DNA of 64,000 nt from Naumovozyma dairenensis CBS 421 (GCF_000227115.2 NC_016483.1:1116001-1180000), one strand, 5' to 3'; positions 48,609 to 59,418 are shown, numbered from the stretch's first letter. Notes: generated by a model not told the origin, from the letters alone. Numbers and translations: made by a program.

Positions 48609-49264
48609 ATTATTGAAAGCAGAGGTTTTTACAATGCCGGAAATGAAGAATATATATCTTAAAGAGACCCTATACCATACCATACCATACCATACCATGA
48701 GATCTATGTTGCATATATACGAATAAATTGATACACATACACATACACATATACAGGATATATATATATATATATATATATATCGAACTGTATCCATTAT
48801 TTTAAATTACATTGAAAATAAATTGATTTTTAGTACATACGGAGTTACATATTACATATGAAAGCTTCCGATGCATGTAGACTAAACTTATCTGGAATAT
48901 CTAGGCAATGTTACTTAATGCAAACAAACATGAATTATACTATAGGAGCTTACTGGGCCAAAATTTGCTTATGTTCCTACAATAAGTAAAGCATTGACAT
49001 CTGTTTTTCATAAACAATGATTTTTATTTACTGACGCCGGTATAAGTCCGGCCCCTAAAAATATGCCTGATATCATCTTCTTTTCCACAGTCGGTTTCCA
49101 TTATACATTCATGAATCTATACTATCTAAGCAAAACGTTTAGTTGAATTCTATAGAGAGAGAAAGAGAGAGATCACAACCAATTAACAGAAATACCATCA
49201 ATGAAATAGGATTCACAACAATAATAGGGAGGCTTCAACCCATTCAGATTTCTCATTCCAAATC

Positions 49265-49320
49265 CCGGATTGATGGAGTTATTTGCCGAGTTGTAGTAGA
49301 AATGGTCCTCCGTCAATCCG
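49265..49320. promoter_or_regulatory. Inverted pair of CSRE-like elements
   Basis: TCCATCAATCCG is on the minus strand (49266-49277) and TCCGTCAATCCG on the plus strand (49309-49320). They differ by one base and each fits the carbon-source responsive element YCCNYTNRKCCG at 11 of 12 positions. CSREs bind Cat8/Sip4 and derepress gluconeogenic genes, with PCK1 a classic target. They lie about 650-700 bp before the PCK1 ATG. Confidence 0.6.
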
Positions 49321-49860
49321 GGAAAACCCATTTCCCGACTTCTCCCGTGCCCACTCGCCGGCCGGCCCGGCTGTGGTGAACTGCAGGAGACAAACACCCA
49401 TACCAACTCCGGTTCACCTAGTAAGTAAAATAACACGAAAAAATATGACACAAAAATAATATACACATTAACAACTGGGGCAAAGGCAAAGATAAAGCCA
49501 AGTAATAAGTAAAAGGAAGAATGGAGAGAGGGAATCTCTCTACTGGAAGCATATTCATAATATACATGCATAACTTAGTTGAGTAACGTGGCAACTGTTA
49601 TAGTAGTACTGATGGTATTATTATTATTATTATCACTGAAGTAATTGGTTCAAAAACAAGTTTACTCCGGAGTCTCTGCTCAACAGCAATAGTAATAGTG
49701 TAAGAGTAATAACGAGGGCTCTTTGAAGATTTTAAGGGCGAACGACTGACAAAAAAGAATCTTAGGGTATATAAAGTTTCAATATTTGCAATATATCTCG
49801 TTTTCTTCAATTTGTATCTCTCTTTCTTTCTACTTTTCTCATTCATCTTCTTCCTTTTAA

Positions 49861-49918
49861 CGGTACACAATACGGTACACAATACAGTACACAATACAGT
49901 ACACAATACAGTACACAC
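49861..49918 (+). repeat. 12-bp tandem repeat in PCK1 leader
   Basis: The unit CRGTACACAATA is present in almost five copies: the first two begin CGG, the later ones CAG. It lies about 50-110 bp before the PCK1 start and downstream of the TATA box, so it probably falls within the transcribed leader or start-site region. Confidence 0.85.
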
Positions 49919-49968
49919 AAAATAACTATAACTGCAATAAAACAAAAACAAAATACAACAACACAAAT

Positions 49969-51624
49969 ATGTCTCCAATCAAAGCCTCTAATACTCCCAT
50001 CGATCCAACGGATAGTAATCAAGTTGAACAAAAAATTAGACAAGAATTAGATTTGAGTAAAGATGTCACTACTATCAGACGTAATGCTCCTGCAGCAATT
50101 CTTTACGAAGATGCCTTACACGAAAGGAATACAATCATTTCTTCCACTGGTGCATTGGTTGCTTATTCTGGTGAAAAAACTGGTAGATCTCCACGTGATA
50201 AACGTATCGTCGAAGAAGAAACTTCCAAAGATGATATTTGGTGGGGGCCCGTCAATAAACCATGTTCTGAAAGAACTTGGTCCATTAATCGTGAAAGAGC
50301 CGCTGATTATTTAAGAACAAGAGATCATTTATACATTGTAGATGCCTTTGCAGGTTGGGATCCAGAATATAGAATTAAAGTTCGTGTCGTTTGTGCAAGA
50401 GCTTACCATGCATTATTCATGACTAATATGTTAATTAGACCAACTCAAGAAGAATTGGCTGAATTCGGTGAACCTGATTTCACTGTATGGAATGCTGGTC
50501 AATTCCCTGCTAATTTCCATACTCAAGATATGTCCTCAAAGACAACAATTGAAATTAATTTCAAAGCTATGGAAATGGTCATATTGGGTACAGAATATGC
50601 TGGTGAAATGAAAAAGGGGATTTTTACTGTTATGTTTTATTTAATGCCCGTTCATCATAATATCTTAACTTTACATTCTTCAGCTAATCAAGGTATTCGA
50701 AATGGTGACGTCACTTTATTCTTTGGTTTGAGTGGTACAGGGAAGACTACTTTATCCGCTGACCCACATAGATTATTAATTGGTGATGATGAACATTGTT
50801 GGTCCGATAAGGGTGTTTTTAACATTGAAGGTGGTTGTTACGCTAAATGTATTAATTTGTCTCATGAAAAGGAACCTGAAATTTTTGAAGCTATTAAATA
50901 TGGTTCTATCTTAGAAAATGTCATTTATGATCCAAAGACTCGTGTGGTCCATTACGATGATTCTACATTAACGGAAAATACAAGATGTGCATACCCAATT
51001 GAATTTATTCCAAGTGCCAAAATCCCATGTTTAGCTGATACTCATCCAAGTAATATTATCTTATTAACTTGTGATGCATCTGGTGTTTTACCTCCAGTTT
51101 CTAAATTAACTCCAGAACAAGTCATGTATCATTTCATTTCTGGGTACACTTCCAAAATGGCAGGTACTGAACAAGGTGTCACTGAACCTGAACCAACTTT
51201 CTCCTCATGTTTTGGTCAACCTTTCTTAGCTTTACATCCAATTAGATACGCCACAATGTTAGCTAAAAAGATTTCTAAACATAGTGCTAACGCTTGGTTA
51301 ATTAATACAGGTTGGACTGGTTCTTCTTATGTCTCTGGTGGTAAACGTTGCCCATTGAAATATACAAGAGCTATCTTGGATTCCATTCATGATGGATCAT
51401 TAGCCAAACAAGAATTTGAAACTTTACCAGTTTTCAATTTACAAGTTCCAACTAACGTAAATAACGTTCCAAAGGAATTATTGAATCCAGCAAAGAATTG
51501 GGCACAAGGTGAGGCTAAATATAATGCTGCAGTTTCTAATTTAGCTTCCTTATTTGTAGAAAATTTCAAGATTTATCAAGATAAAGCAACTCCTGAGGTT
51601 TTAGCAGCTGCTCCAAGAATCTAA
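49969..51624 (+). CDS. PCK1: Phosphoenolpyruvate carboxykinase (ATP) Pck1
   Basis: This 551-residue enzyme (549 in S. cerevisiae) converts oxaloacetate and ATP to phosphoenolpyruvate, CO2 and ADP, the committed step of gluconeogenesis. Visible are the substrate loop ALVAYSGEKTGRSPRDK (about residue 62), the kinase-1a P-loop GLSGTGKTTLSADP (about 252), kinase-2 LIGDDEHCW (about 269), and the adenine/PEP region RCAYPIEFIPSA (about 342). The protein is cytosolic. In S. cerevisiae its gene is glucose-repressed and its protein is degraded on glucose through the N-degron starting with Pro; here the second residue is Ser followed by Pro (MSP), also as in S. cerevisiae. The next S. cerevisiae gene, UBP11, is missing here. 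Confidence 0.98.
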   Translation: MSPIKASNTPIDPTDSNQVEQKIRQELDLSKDVTTIRRNAPAAILYEDALHERNTIISSTGALVAYSGEKTGRSPRDKRIVEEETSKDDIWWGPVNKPCSERTWSINRERAADYLRTRDHLYIVDAFAGWDPEYRIKVRVVCARAYHALFMTNMLIRPTQEELAEFGEPDFTVWNAGQFPANFHTQDMSSKTTIEINFKAMEMVILGTEYAGEMKKGIFTVMFYLMPVHHNILTLHSSANQGIRNGDVTLFFGLSGTGKTTLSADPHRLLIGDDEHCWSDKGVFNIEGGCYAKCINLSHEKEPEIFEAIKYGSILENVIYDPKTRVVHYDDSTLTENTRCAYPIEFIPSAKIPCLADTHPSNIILLTCDASGVLPPVSKLTPEQVMYHFISGYTSKMAGTEQGVTEPEPTFSSCFGQPFLALHPIRYATMLAKKISKHSANAWLINTGWTGSSYVSGGKRCPLKYTRAILDSIHDGSLAKQEFETLPVFNLQVPTNVNNVPKELLNPAKNWAQGEAKYNAAVSNLASLFVENFKIYQDKATPEVLAAAPRI

Positions 51625-52388
51625 GTTATGCGATTCTTTTTCTTTTCTTTTTTATTATCCTTGAATATAATATATTAACACATAATAAGAATAATATTCC
51701 TGTCCAATGTAAAGCAAATTGAGGCAAAGCAGAACAAACGAACAAACAAATAGTATTGATAATTGGACCATTATCATATACGCATATACATATTAATATA
51801 CATATCTTTGTATATAGTCATATATAAACATATATATTTCTGAATAAACAAATTTAAAACTTATGACAAGACAAACACACATCAATATCAACCGTTCATG
51901 ATTGTTGATTTTTCATCTCTGTAATTGTAATTGTTTATGTGTCATTTTCCTCTAAAGAAAGAAAACATGGCTTCCATTCGAAACTCACGCAGACTGAAAA
52001 AATACCAATTTTTAAATTTTTTTTTTTTCGAATTTGAAATTTTTTGGTTTTGTAAGAATGTAAAAAAATCGATGACTACAAGAAGCTTCAATGAGAAGTC
52101 GAGGTTTTCACTTATGTATTTTAAAAAAACCTAAACAGAAAGAACCCTTCAAAAATTAAAAGATTAAAATTAGGAATGACTATATTGCTTATTCTGTAAA
52201 GTCATTTTGAAAAATTCTAGGCAAAAAAAAAAACAGATCTTCCTTCCAATATAAAATAAATAGCGTTTCGAGCTCTATCTCTTAACTACAAGAACTAATT
52301 ACTGAGTGCACATACTGAAGGTTTTATATACTAAACCCAGAAAAGAATACCCTAATATTTTTTTCTTTTGATCTTTTCTGTCTAGAAA
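51625..52388. other. PCK1-BAS1 spacer; UBP11 absent
   Basis: 764 bp with no supported gene; the 67-aa ORF at 51931-52134 is Phe/Lys-rich and probably chance. UBP11, which stands here in S. cerevisiae, is lost. Confidence 0.55.
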
Positions 52389-55058
52389 ATGACAAGCAGT
52401 TCGACATTCACTGAAAAAAATGTTACAACCATACCCTCAGATACAATTCGCAATGATATAACACACCAAGATGAGAAACACCAAAAAAGTACAACGAGAA
52501 TAGAAAAGAAAAAAGAGAAAAAAAACACTGCATTTGATCTACTTGATGTAACAAAATCACTAGGTTACCAGATTCATAGGAAATCAGGTAGAAATTCATG
52601 GTCAAAAGATGATGATAAAAAATTGAAAAAATTAATCAATGATACTTTAATTAATATGAACTATAATAATGGTATTGATGACATCAAAACTATCCAGCAA
52701 TCAATGTCTATTACGAAAGAAATACCATGGGATTTATTAGCTACTGAATTTAATGCAACAACAAATGATAATCACAATAAAAAAGTTACGAACAAACGAA
52801 CAGCAAAAGATTTAAGGAAAAGATGGTCTGGTTCATTAGATCCAAATTTGAAAAAGGGTAAATGGACACCTGAGGAAGATGAACTATTAATCAAAGCTTA
52901 TTCAAAACACGGATCTCATTGGCTTAGTGTATCAATGGAAATACCAGGTAGAACTGAAGATCAATGTGCAAAACGTTATATTGAAGTATTGGGACCAAGT
53001 AGTGAAGGTAGATTAAGAGATTGGACAAATGAGGAAGATTTATCATTAATTAGTAAAGTAAAAAAATATGGTACCAAATGGAGGAAAATTTCATCAGAAA
53101 TGGAATTTAGACCTAGTTTAACTTGTAGAAATAGATGGAGAAAAATTATAACATTAGTCATTAGAAATCAAGCTTCAAATGAAATTACTCAAGCTGTTAA
53201 AGAAAATAAAAGTTTAAACTTAGATGGAATTTCAAATGACTCAAAGGGAAATGATTCAAATAAAGAGGAGAGAAATAGACAAGATAATTTGCAGAATGCC
53301 GATCGACCAATAACTAAAATAAATGAAAAATCAATGGCTACTACTATGGAACAAGTACATTCAATCCTACCACTTAAGACAAATGACAAAAATCAATCCG
53401 ATCCTGATACAGCAGAAAGAATAAATTCCAATCGAGAAGGAACGCCGTCTACTTTATTTGATATTAGACATTTACATCCATTAACAGAACTGACTTCCCC
53501 ATTATCAAATACAAATTTGAATCAAATAAATCAACCTCATAATAGTAATAGTAGGACTGATTTAATAAGTCACCAAACATCCTATACTAACAATAATAGT
53601 AACCATAATATAATAAATTCGTTGGCAAATTCAGCAGAACATTCACAAAATATCAATACTAATAACAACAACGTCAATGATAATGCTGCATTCAAGACCA
53701 ACGGAAGCATACAAACTATACCATCGAACCATTATAAAACAAACCCATCCTCTCCCTCTATAAAATCTAATATAAATACAGAAATGCAATGGAAATTCAC
53801 TTTAAAAGACGGTCGAGGTTTGTCAATTTCTAATGGGTCCATAGATACACCAGAGTTAGTAAAAGAACTTATCGAACAAGCTAAAAAATATTCTTTAAAG
53901 ATTTCCATTCATCAACATATTCACAACCATTATGGTTCACAACCTGTAATCAATAATCAAAATAATATTCATACTTTGAAATCTAATACAACTTCGTCAG
54001 TTCCAAATCTACAACTATGGGAGAATCAGAACAGTACGACTAACAATAACAACAATAATAATAATAATGATAATAATACTTTGAACTCTCATTTATTCGA
54101 TTTGTTTGGAACTAAACATACTTCTGCCAATCCCCATTATCATGAGAATAATGATACAACTACCACTCTTCAAAACAATAATAATACAGAAAATGCATTT
54201 TTATCCAAATCTCCTACCTTTTCACCCTTTGGATTCGATCATAAGGCAAATTTATTTTCACCTCCATCTTTTCAACAGTTCCCAGACTTATCACAATCCA
54301 ACTTTAATACAGATTCAAATTCTAATAATGTTACTAATGATCATGTTAATCCAGTACAACACCTTGCACAACAGCAGGATTCTACAATAATTTCAACCAC
54401 TCAAGTGCATTTCTCATCAACAAATGAAAGCAATATCTTAGATGAAGCCATTGAAAAATCAGATAAACAATCATCTGTTACTAGCAATGCTACACCTGGT
54501 TCAACTGATTCATTTAGTACACCTGGAAGTGTACCTGATGTTGGACCAAATAGAATATCACATTTCAATTACTTACCACCTACTTTAAAACCCCAATTAA
54601 GTTCATCTGATAATGTCACAAGAACTGCTGATTTAAATAAATTATTAAATCCGAGCCCTAGTAGTAATAATTCCGCTCATAATTCACAAACAAATGAAAA
54701 AAGAAAGAAAAGGAAAAGAAAGAAAAGCACAAGCTTTAACAATAGTTCAAGTAATACTCCTTCATCTGTCTCTACCAATAATTCTACGTCGACAGGTATT
54801 CATTTAAGTTATCCCACTACCAACACTAATAAAAAATTGAAAAAAAATTCGGAACATATGAGTGATGCAACTCTGCCTAAGTACTCAAATAGTGCTTCGA
54901 TAAATCTTGAGCCCTCTGAGAATTCAACAACCCAACGGAAAACTAATGCTACTTCCTCAGAATTTTTAGAAGAAGATGGTGTCGATTTTTGGGAGAGTTT
55001 ACGTTCATTGGCCAATGTCCCAACATCAAATGATAGCAATAGTGGTAATAATGGATGA
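52389..55058 (+). CDS. BAS1: Myb-type transcription factor Bas1
   Basis: This 889-residue protein (811 in S. cerevisiae) has three Myb repeats between about residues 65 and 265. Repeat 2 is KGKWTPEEDELLIKAY..HGSHWLSVS and repeat 3 is LRDWTNEEDLSLISKVKKYGTKW, with the R1 Trp at SGRNSWSKDD. The remainder is Asn/Ser-rich with one conserved-looking island near 470-515 (WKFTLKDGRGLSISNGSI...). Bas1 with Bas2/Pho2 activates ADE, HIS4 and other genes under low adenine by binding TGACTC. An Arg/Lys-rich stretch (KRKKRKRKK) near residue 778 may be a nuclear signal. A different frame stays open past the stop (55051-55194), so the annotated end may be frameshifted. Confidence 0.93.
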   Translation: MTSSSTFTEKNVTTIPSDTIRNDITHQDEKHQKSTTRIEKKKEKKNTAFDLLDVTKSLGYQIHRKSGRNSWSKDDDKKLKKLINDTLINMNYNNGIDDIKTIQQSMSITKEIPWDLLATEFNATTNDNHNKKVTNKRTAKDLRKRWSGSLDPNLKKGKWTPEEDELLIKAYSKHGSHWLSVSMEIPGRTEDQCAKRYIEVLGPSSEGRLRDWTNEEDLSLISKVKKYGTKWRKISSEMEFRPSLTCRNRWRKIITLVIRNQASNEITQAVKENKSLNLDGISNDSKGNDSNKEERNRQDNLQNADRPITKINEKSMATTMEQVHSILPLKTNDKNQSDPDTAERINSNREGTPSTLFDIRHLHPLTELTSPLSNTNLNQINQPHNSNSRTDLISHQTSYTNNNSNHNIINSLANSAEHSQNINTNNNNVNDNAAFKTNGSIQTIPSNHYKTNPSSPSIKSNINTEMQWKFTLKDGRGLSISNGSIDTPELVKELIEQAKKYSLKISIHQHIHNHYGSQPVINNQNNIHTLKSNTTSSVPNLQLWENQNSTTNNNNNNNNNDNNTLNSHLFDLFGTKHTSANPHYHENNDTTTTLQNNNNTENAFLSKSPTFSPFGFDHKANLFSPPSFQQFPDLSQSNFNTDSNSNNVTNDHVNPVQHLAQQQDSTIISTTQVHFSSTNESNILDEAIEKSDKQSSVTSNATPGSTDSFSTPGSVPDVGPNRISHFNYLPPTLKPQLSSSDNVTRTADLNKLLNPSPSSNNSAHNSQTNEKRKKRKRKKSTSFNNSSSNTPSSVSTNNSTSTGIHLSYPTTNTNKKLKKNSEHMSDATLPKYSNSASINLEPSENSTTQRKTNATSSEFLEEDGVDFWESLRSLANVPTSNDSNSGNNG

Positions 55059-55194
55059 CAATGGTGACACTAATAATAACAACATAAACAATGATAGTGA
55101 TAAAGCACAAGTTACATATGAGGAAGATGGACATAATGATAGCAATGTTTCAACAAATTTATTAACGCAATTTTCGAAGCACCTAACTATATGA

Positions 55195-55744
55195 TATTCT
55201 TAGATTTCTTAACTGATAAAAACTGTTGATTGATACCTAAGCAGAGCATATTTGTGAGATATTCGAGAATGGTTACTTCACTTCATATGTTTACTAGAAG
55301 TAGGTAGTTAAGTACGTAATAACGAGACAGTAGACAGACACAAGCTATCTCATGTAATATTTTTATATGAGAAATTCCAAAAGGCCCTCTTACATATTCA
55401 ATTTTTGAATCTATAATGTATAGATCAATATCTAATGTTAGGTATTGGTCATATCTTTCGGAGCAATGTAGTGTTATATCTAACTAGAAAAGGTTTATAG
55501 GAAAATTTAAATTCATCTGATTTGCAACTCCTTGCTTAGACAATAAATGTTTTGAAGGGAGCTATGGCAGCTTGGTTTGATTGTGACAATACAAATATAA
55601 CCTACAAAAGATAAAATATTTATACAGTCGGAATATATTACATAACAGAATGTTTCATTTTCATTTCATGTTTTTAATGGGTATTATTTAGTGAATTGCA
55701 GTTACTATTTTTTTTTCATTTTTTTCATTTTCTATTTAATTTTG
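55195..55744. other. BAS1-SKG1 spacer
   Basis: 550 bp between converging 3' ends, AT-rich with T runs near 55709-55735. No gene seen. Confidence 0.5.
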
Positions 55745-56851
55745 TTATTTGGGTTTTAAACTATCAATGAAAGCTCTTTTATTCTCTGCATAATTAGTAA
55801 ATTCATTTTCATACTGATCTTCTTCTTCAATTACATTATTATCGTTGGCAAAATCGTAATTATTTTTTAATGAATAATTGTTATTACCACTACTACTATT
55901 GTCATCTTTCCTTAATGACGATGTTACTGAGTCATCGATATCTATATGTTGATTGATTTGACGCTCTTCACGCTGCCTCTGACTCTTTGGAGTATCAAAT
56001 ACATTTTCTATTGGCTTTTCAGGTAGCGTCAAATTTAAATTTGATTTACTTTGTGTAGTAGTCAATGAAGAATTATCTCTTGTATGAAATGAATTATTTG
56101 ATTGATTCAAATTATGTACTATTGGTGAGTTTAATCCATTCAACTTACTTATATTCGAGGTTGAAGCTCTTTTAGGATAATATGAACCGAAATCTTGATT
56201 ATGCAAGTTTCTAATAAAGTCATCACTACTTGTCGATTCATGAAATTGGAAACTGTGACTATCATCTGGAGCAATAATTGTGGAACCTGTTCCCATTGTT
56301 GTACCAGAATTTAATTTCCCCTTTGAGTCGTTAATACCGGACATTATTGGTATCATTTGATCATAAACACTAATTTTTCTTTGATTAGTTGGAAACGAAG
56401 AGTCGAAAGAAGCCGTAGAACTATCTTGTATACTGGTAAATTTATTGGTATTGTGAGGTGACGTTGATGTATGTTGTTGGGCTGCAACGGATGGGTTTGG
56501 TATTGACATTGAGTTTATTTTTCTACGATATGCTGGAACAAAATATTTCGATTTCCTAGTATTTCTTGGTTGGGCTGTATCGGAGTTATCACTACCTTCA
56601 TTTTGATCCGTTGAGATATCATTTGTTACTGTGTTTGTATTACTCTTTGGATCATTTTGTTGTAAAGATGCCAAATTGTCGAAGCTGATAAATCCGGTTT
56701 CATCATACACAGCTCTTTCTAATTCTTGATCCATTTCCTCCTCTTTCCTAAATCTCCTTTGCAATCTCCACCAAAAAAAAGAAGCTATAAAGACACCCAC
56801 AGCAATAGGTATACCAACAGCACAGCCAACTGCTACCGAGACTCTACTCAT
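55745..56851 (-). CDS. SKG1: Membrane protein Skg1
   Basis: This 368-residue protein (355 in S. cerevisiae) has one membrane segment at about residues 5-27 (VAVGCAVGIPIAVGVFIA), then a basic stop-transfer WRLQRRFRKEE. It shares with S. cerevisiae Skg1 the segments ELERAVYDETGFISFDN, KYFVPAYRRKIN, ISVYDQM.PI, NQDFGSYYPKRAS and the end EEDQYENEFTNYAENKR. Skg1 sits at sites of bud growth and affects cell-wall composition; its whole-genome-duplication paralogue is AIM20. The position next to BAS1 matches YKR099W-YKR100C, which favours SKG1. Confidence 0.95.
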   Translation of the reverse strand: MSRVSVAVGCAVGIPIAVGVFIASFFWWRLQRRFRKEEEMDQELERAVYDETGFISFDNLASLQQNDPKSNTNTVTNDISTDQNEGSDNSDTAQPRNTRKSKYFVPAYRRKINSMSIPNPSVAAQQHTSTSPHNTNKFTSIQDSSTASFDSSFPTNQRKISVYDQMIPIMSGINDSKGKLNSGTTMGTGSTIIAPDDSHSFQFHESTSSDDFIRNLHNQDFGSYYPKRASTSNISKLNGLNSPIVHNLNQSNNSFHTRDNSSLTTTQSKSNLNLTLPEKPIENVFDTPKSQRQREERQINQHIDIDDSVTSSLRKDDNSSSGNNNYSLKNNYDFANDNNVIEEEDQYENEFTNYAENKRAFIDSLKPK

Positions 56852-57944
56852 CGTTATAGGTTAGATTTGTGATTATGATTATTCTTTTCGAACAAACTTA
56901 TTGAACTTATGTAGGACGCAATGTTTGCAGATCTTTGATTTAATATTCAATTTCTCTTTTGAATGTTGAGTTAAAGATAATAAGCGAATGTAGTTGTGGG
57001 GGACCTCCTTTACTCTAGTAAATATTTTTACTCTTCACTGATTAGATTTGTTTTTGTAAAAGAATGATAAAGCAAAGAATGAAAATCTGGTTTAGACTAC
57101 CAATTTCTCTTGAGAACAGCGATTGTAAATAGTTGACTTGAAGAATCCTTATTGGATGGCAATTATGGGCTTAATTGTGTCAAGTACTGCATCAAAAACA
57201 AGTCTCTGATACTTCGATGTTTCTATTCATAGTCTGATCTTTTTTCTTCACAAAATCAACATGATATTTTTTTTTGTTCGAATTCTTGATTCGAGAATTA
57301 TTTACCGGATTAGGAAGGTAACCCTATATGAGGAGAAAAGAAAGTTAGGGTTGAAAATTATACTAGAAAACAACACGCCCTAGAATAAGGCCTAATACCA
57401 ACCGGTACTTTCACGACAGAATTAGTGTAGGGACCTACGTAATCTATTCTTACATGGTTGGATGCACAATTATTTAGCAACAGGATATTCTATCTAGCTT
57501 TACTATATTCTTTTTTTCCATAAAGGTTACCGTTAGTTCAGCAGGAGTCTTCTGACCAGCTATAAAAAGTATATGAAAATCATTTTATGCACGATCGAAT
57601 AAAAATGAAAAGACATTTTAATTTACTGAAGCTGTACCAGAAGGGTAACCTATTGTATTGGATATCAATTGGAGCAGTGCTTTATATGCTTTGTAGAGGA
57701 GTAAATTATTCTGTTGGTAGTTTTGTTTTGCAAATTGCTAGCTCCTGTCATTTAGGGAACAGCTGAATTATATTTTTGGCAGCTAAAAGGTGACGGAAAA
57801 CTACAATATATTTACTACTTATTTCTTTACAAAACACTTCATGCAATAAACCTAACTACTCTACTGCAGTTGTTATGAAGCACTGAGCCTACTTGTACAC
57901 ATGTTTGATCTTTTATTTGAACAGTACGTTAAGATTGAATAATC
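56852..57944. other. Region beyond SKG1; no gene seen
   Basis: 1.1 kb holding the SKG1 promoter and AT-rich DNA with many stops in all frames. Synteny with S. cerevisiae ends here; SIR1, the next gene there, is not seen. Confidence 0.5.
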
Positions 57945-58203
57945 TTTTAGTTGTACTTTACCTCTTACTGATAGTTCAGGGTTATCAATGAACGCTTTTC
58001 GATATAACATATAGGTTACTTATTTTATATAATAAATGTAGAAAGTAAAAAGATAAATACCTAAAGAAATTATAATTTGGTGCAATTATTATTCAGCTGT
58101 TGCTATCACATGCTCAGATCTACAAGCATGGGTGTAGCTTAGANNNNNNNNNNNNNNNNNNNNAAGCATGGGTGTAGCTTAGAGCAACCAAAGCAACCTA
58201 ACA
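57945..58203 (-). mobile_element. Degraded LTR containing an assembly gap
   Basis: The + strand from TTTTAGTTGTACTTTACCTC through GTTCAGGGTTATCAATGAA and then ATTCAGCT...TTAGAGCAACC..A.CAACCTAACA aligns with both ends of the LTR at 59419-59805 on the same (minus) orientation. About 130 or more bases of the middle are absent, and the 20-N gap at 58144-58163 falls inside. The terminus TGTTAGG (minus strand, 58203) is intact; the other end is eroded. No matching target duplication is seen. Confidence 0.65.
58144..58163. other. Assembly gap (20 N)
   Basis: Exactly 20 N. The 20 bases before the gap and the 20 after it are the same (AAGCATGGGTGTAGCTTAGA), so two contig ends overlap and the true gap length is unknown and may be zero. 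Confidence 0.95.
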
Positions 58204-58711
58204 ATTCTTTCCCCCGACATTACGGAAAGATGTAGTGAGCATTATTAACGAAAAGATCTGGTATGTAGGCCTATTATTCATGGAATTTATTGGCTCTCTA
58301 TGGCAAATATTAATATCATTTTTGAGATGGCTGAACTCTCTTCTTTGTTAGATAACTAAGCGTTAAACTCAATAATTACGTTTTCTATAAAGATTATTTT
58401 TCTAGCTGTTATTATTACTCTTATATGAGTATTGGTTTTCACTCTTCTTCTTATATATATATACACTTCTTTAATTGTAGCTTAGGATTGTTTTATTTGG
58501 TACAAAATTTGCTCTCATTTGGGATGGACACATAAACTTGACTACGTCAATAATATTTATTGAATGCATAGTGTCTCATAATATTTCTGTGTCCCCCATT
58601 GAGGTACTACATATTTTGGTCTCTCTCAACCAAGTATCTATTGGAGGTATATACTGTATTCAACACTAAACCACTTCAAGTATTTACCTTTTAAGAGTAT
58701 GGAGGTTTAGT

Positions 58712-58945
58712 TTATCTGCCCTTTATAGTAAAACCAGGGAATGCCTTTAATAATGATACCGAATGAGGAAAATTAGGGGTGTAGGAAAGGATTGTAGAGC
58801 CGCGGTTTCCAGATTTTTGCATCCGCGGAATTAATCTCCGGAATTTCGTCAGTGACAGTAATTTTAAAACAAATAAAACAAATAATACCACCGTCGCTAA
58901 TGAAATAAAAGAGTCGAAAGCTGACATATTGGGCACATATTCCAT
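58712..58945 (-). CDS. Small single-pass membrane protein, 77 aa
   Basis: The frame encodes MSAFDSF (second Met at residue 8), a hydrophobic helix (FISLATVVLFVLFVLKLL), then a basic region KFRRLIPRMQKSGNRG and a tail with SYTPNFPHSVSLLKAFPGF. Codon use includes CGC/CGG in a well-formed frame, and local G+C rises over the ORF, unlike the surroundings. That suggests a real gene. S. cerevisiae has a small uncharacterised gene (YIL156W-B) beside the paralogous UBP7/AIM20 region; orthology is possible by position and size but I cannot verify it from sequence. Confidence 0.55.
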   Translation of the reverse strand: MEYVPNMSAFDSFISLATVVLFVLFVLKLLSLTKFRRLIPRMQKSGNRGSTILSYTPNFPHSVSLLKAFPGFTIKGR

Positions 58946-59413
58946 TTATGGCCTGCCAAATTCCTTAGTCCTCTTTTCTTTCAGATTCCGTTCAAATGGT
59001 CAGAAATAATAACAAGAAAAGATTTATTACTATGATGATGTGGATCTGGTACCTTTGATTTGGCAAGTTTTTTTGGCTGAATGTGTATTCATAGAACAAG
59101 AGGTTCAACAAGATCATAAAAATAGGCCCAAGCTTAGCTGCAATGGGGTTCTTATTGGGGAGCAAGACGAGTAATTTTCGAAATTTGGAGGAGAAGAATG
59201 AATGTATGAAGAACGAAATGATAATAAGTCTATATATAATTACTTGGAATGAAGTTAATGCTTTTCATGAATACATTTATATGGATATTTATTATATTAA
59301 TTTTAAATAACATTCACACACAAAAAAGAAACAAAAAACAAAAAACTTCTCTATTACAATTCAATTATTTAGCTAATTGAAGCGGCTCTTTTATAGTCAT
59401 AAAACAAAACTAT
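58946..59413. other. Intergenic, no gene supported
   Basis: 470 bp of AT-rich DNA between the small membrane-protein ORF and the LTR. An A-rich tract lies near 59322-59346. Confidence 0.45.
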
Positions 59414-59418
59414 TATTC

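Larger units (their letters stand above)
48609..49968. promoter_or_regulatory. PCK1 upstream region
   Basis: This 1.36-kb region holds a CCATA pentamer array (48671-48698), an AT dinucleotide run (about 48757-48784), the CSRE-like pair at 49265-49320, a TATA box TATATAAA at 49768-49775, and a 12-bp tandem repeat in the leader at 49861-49918. No gene is seen; ORFs here overlap repeats and have no pattern. Confidence 0.6.
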
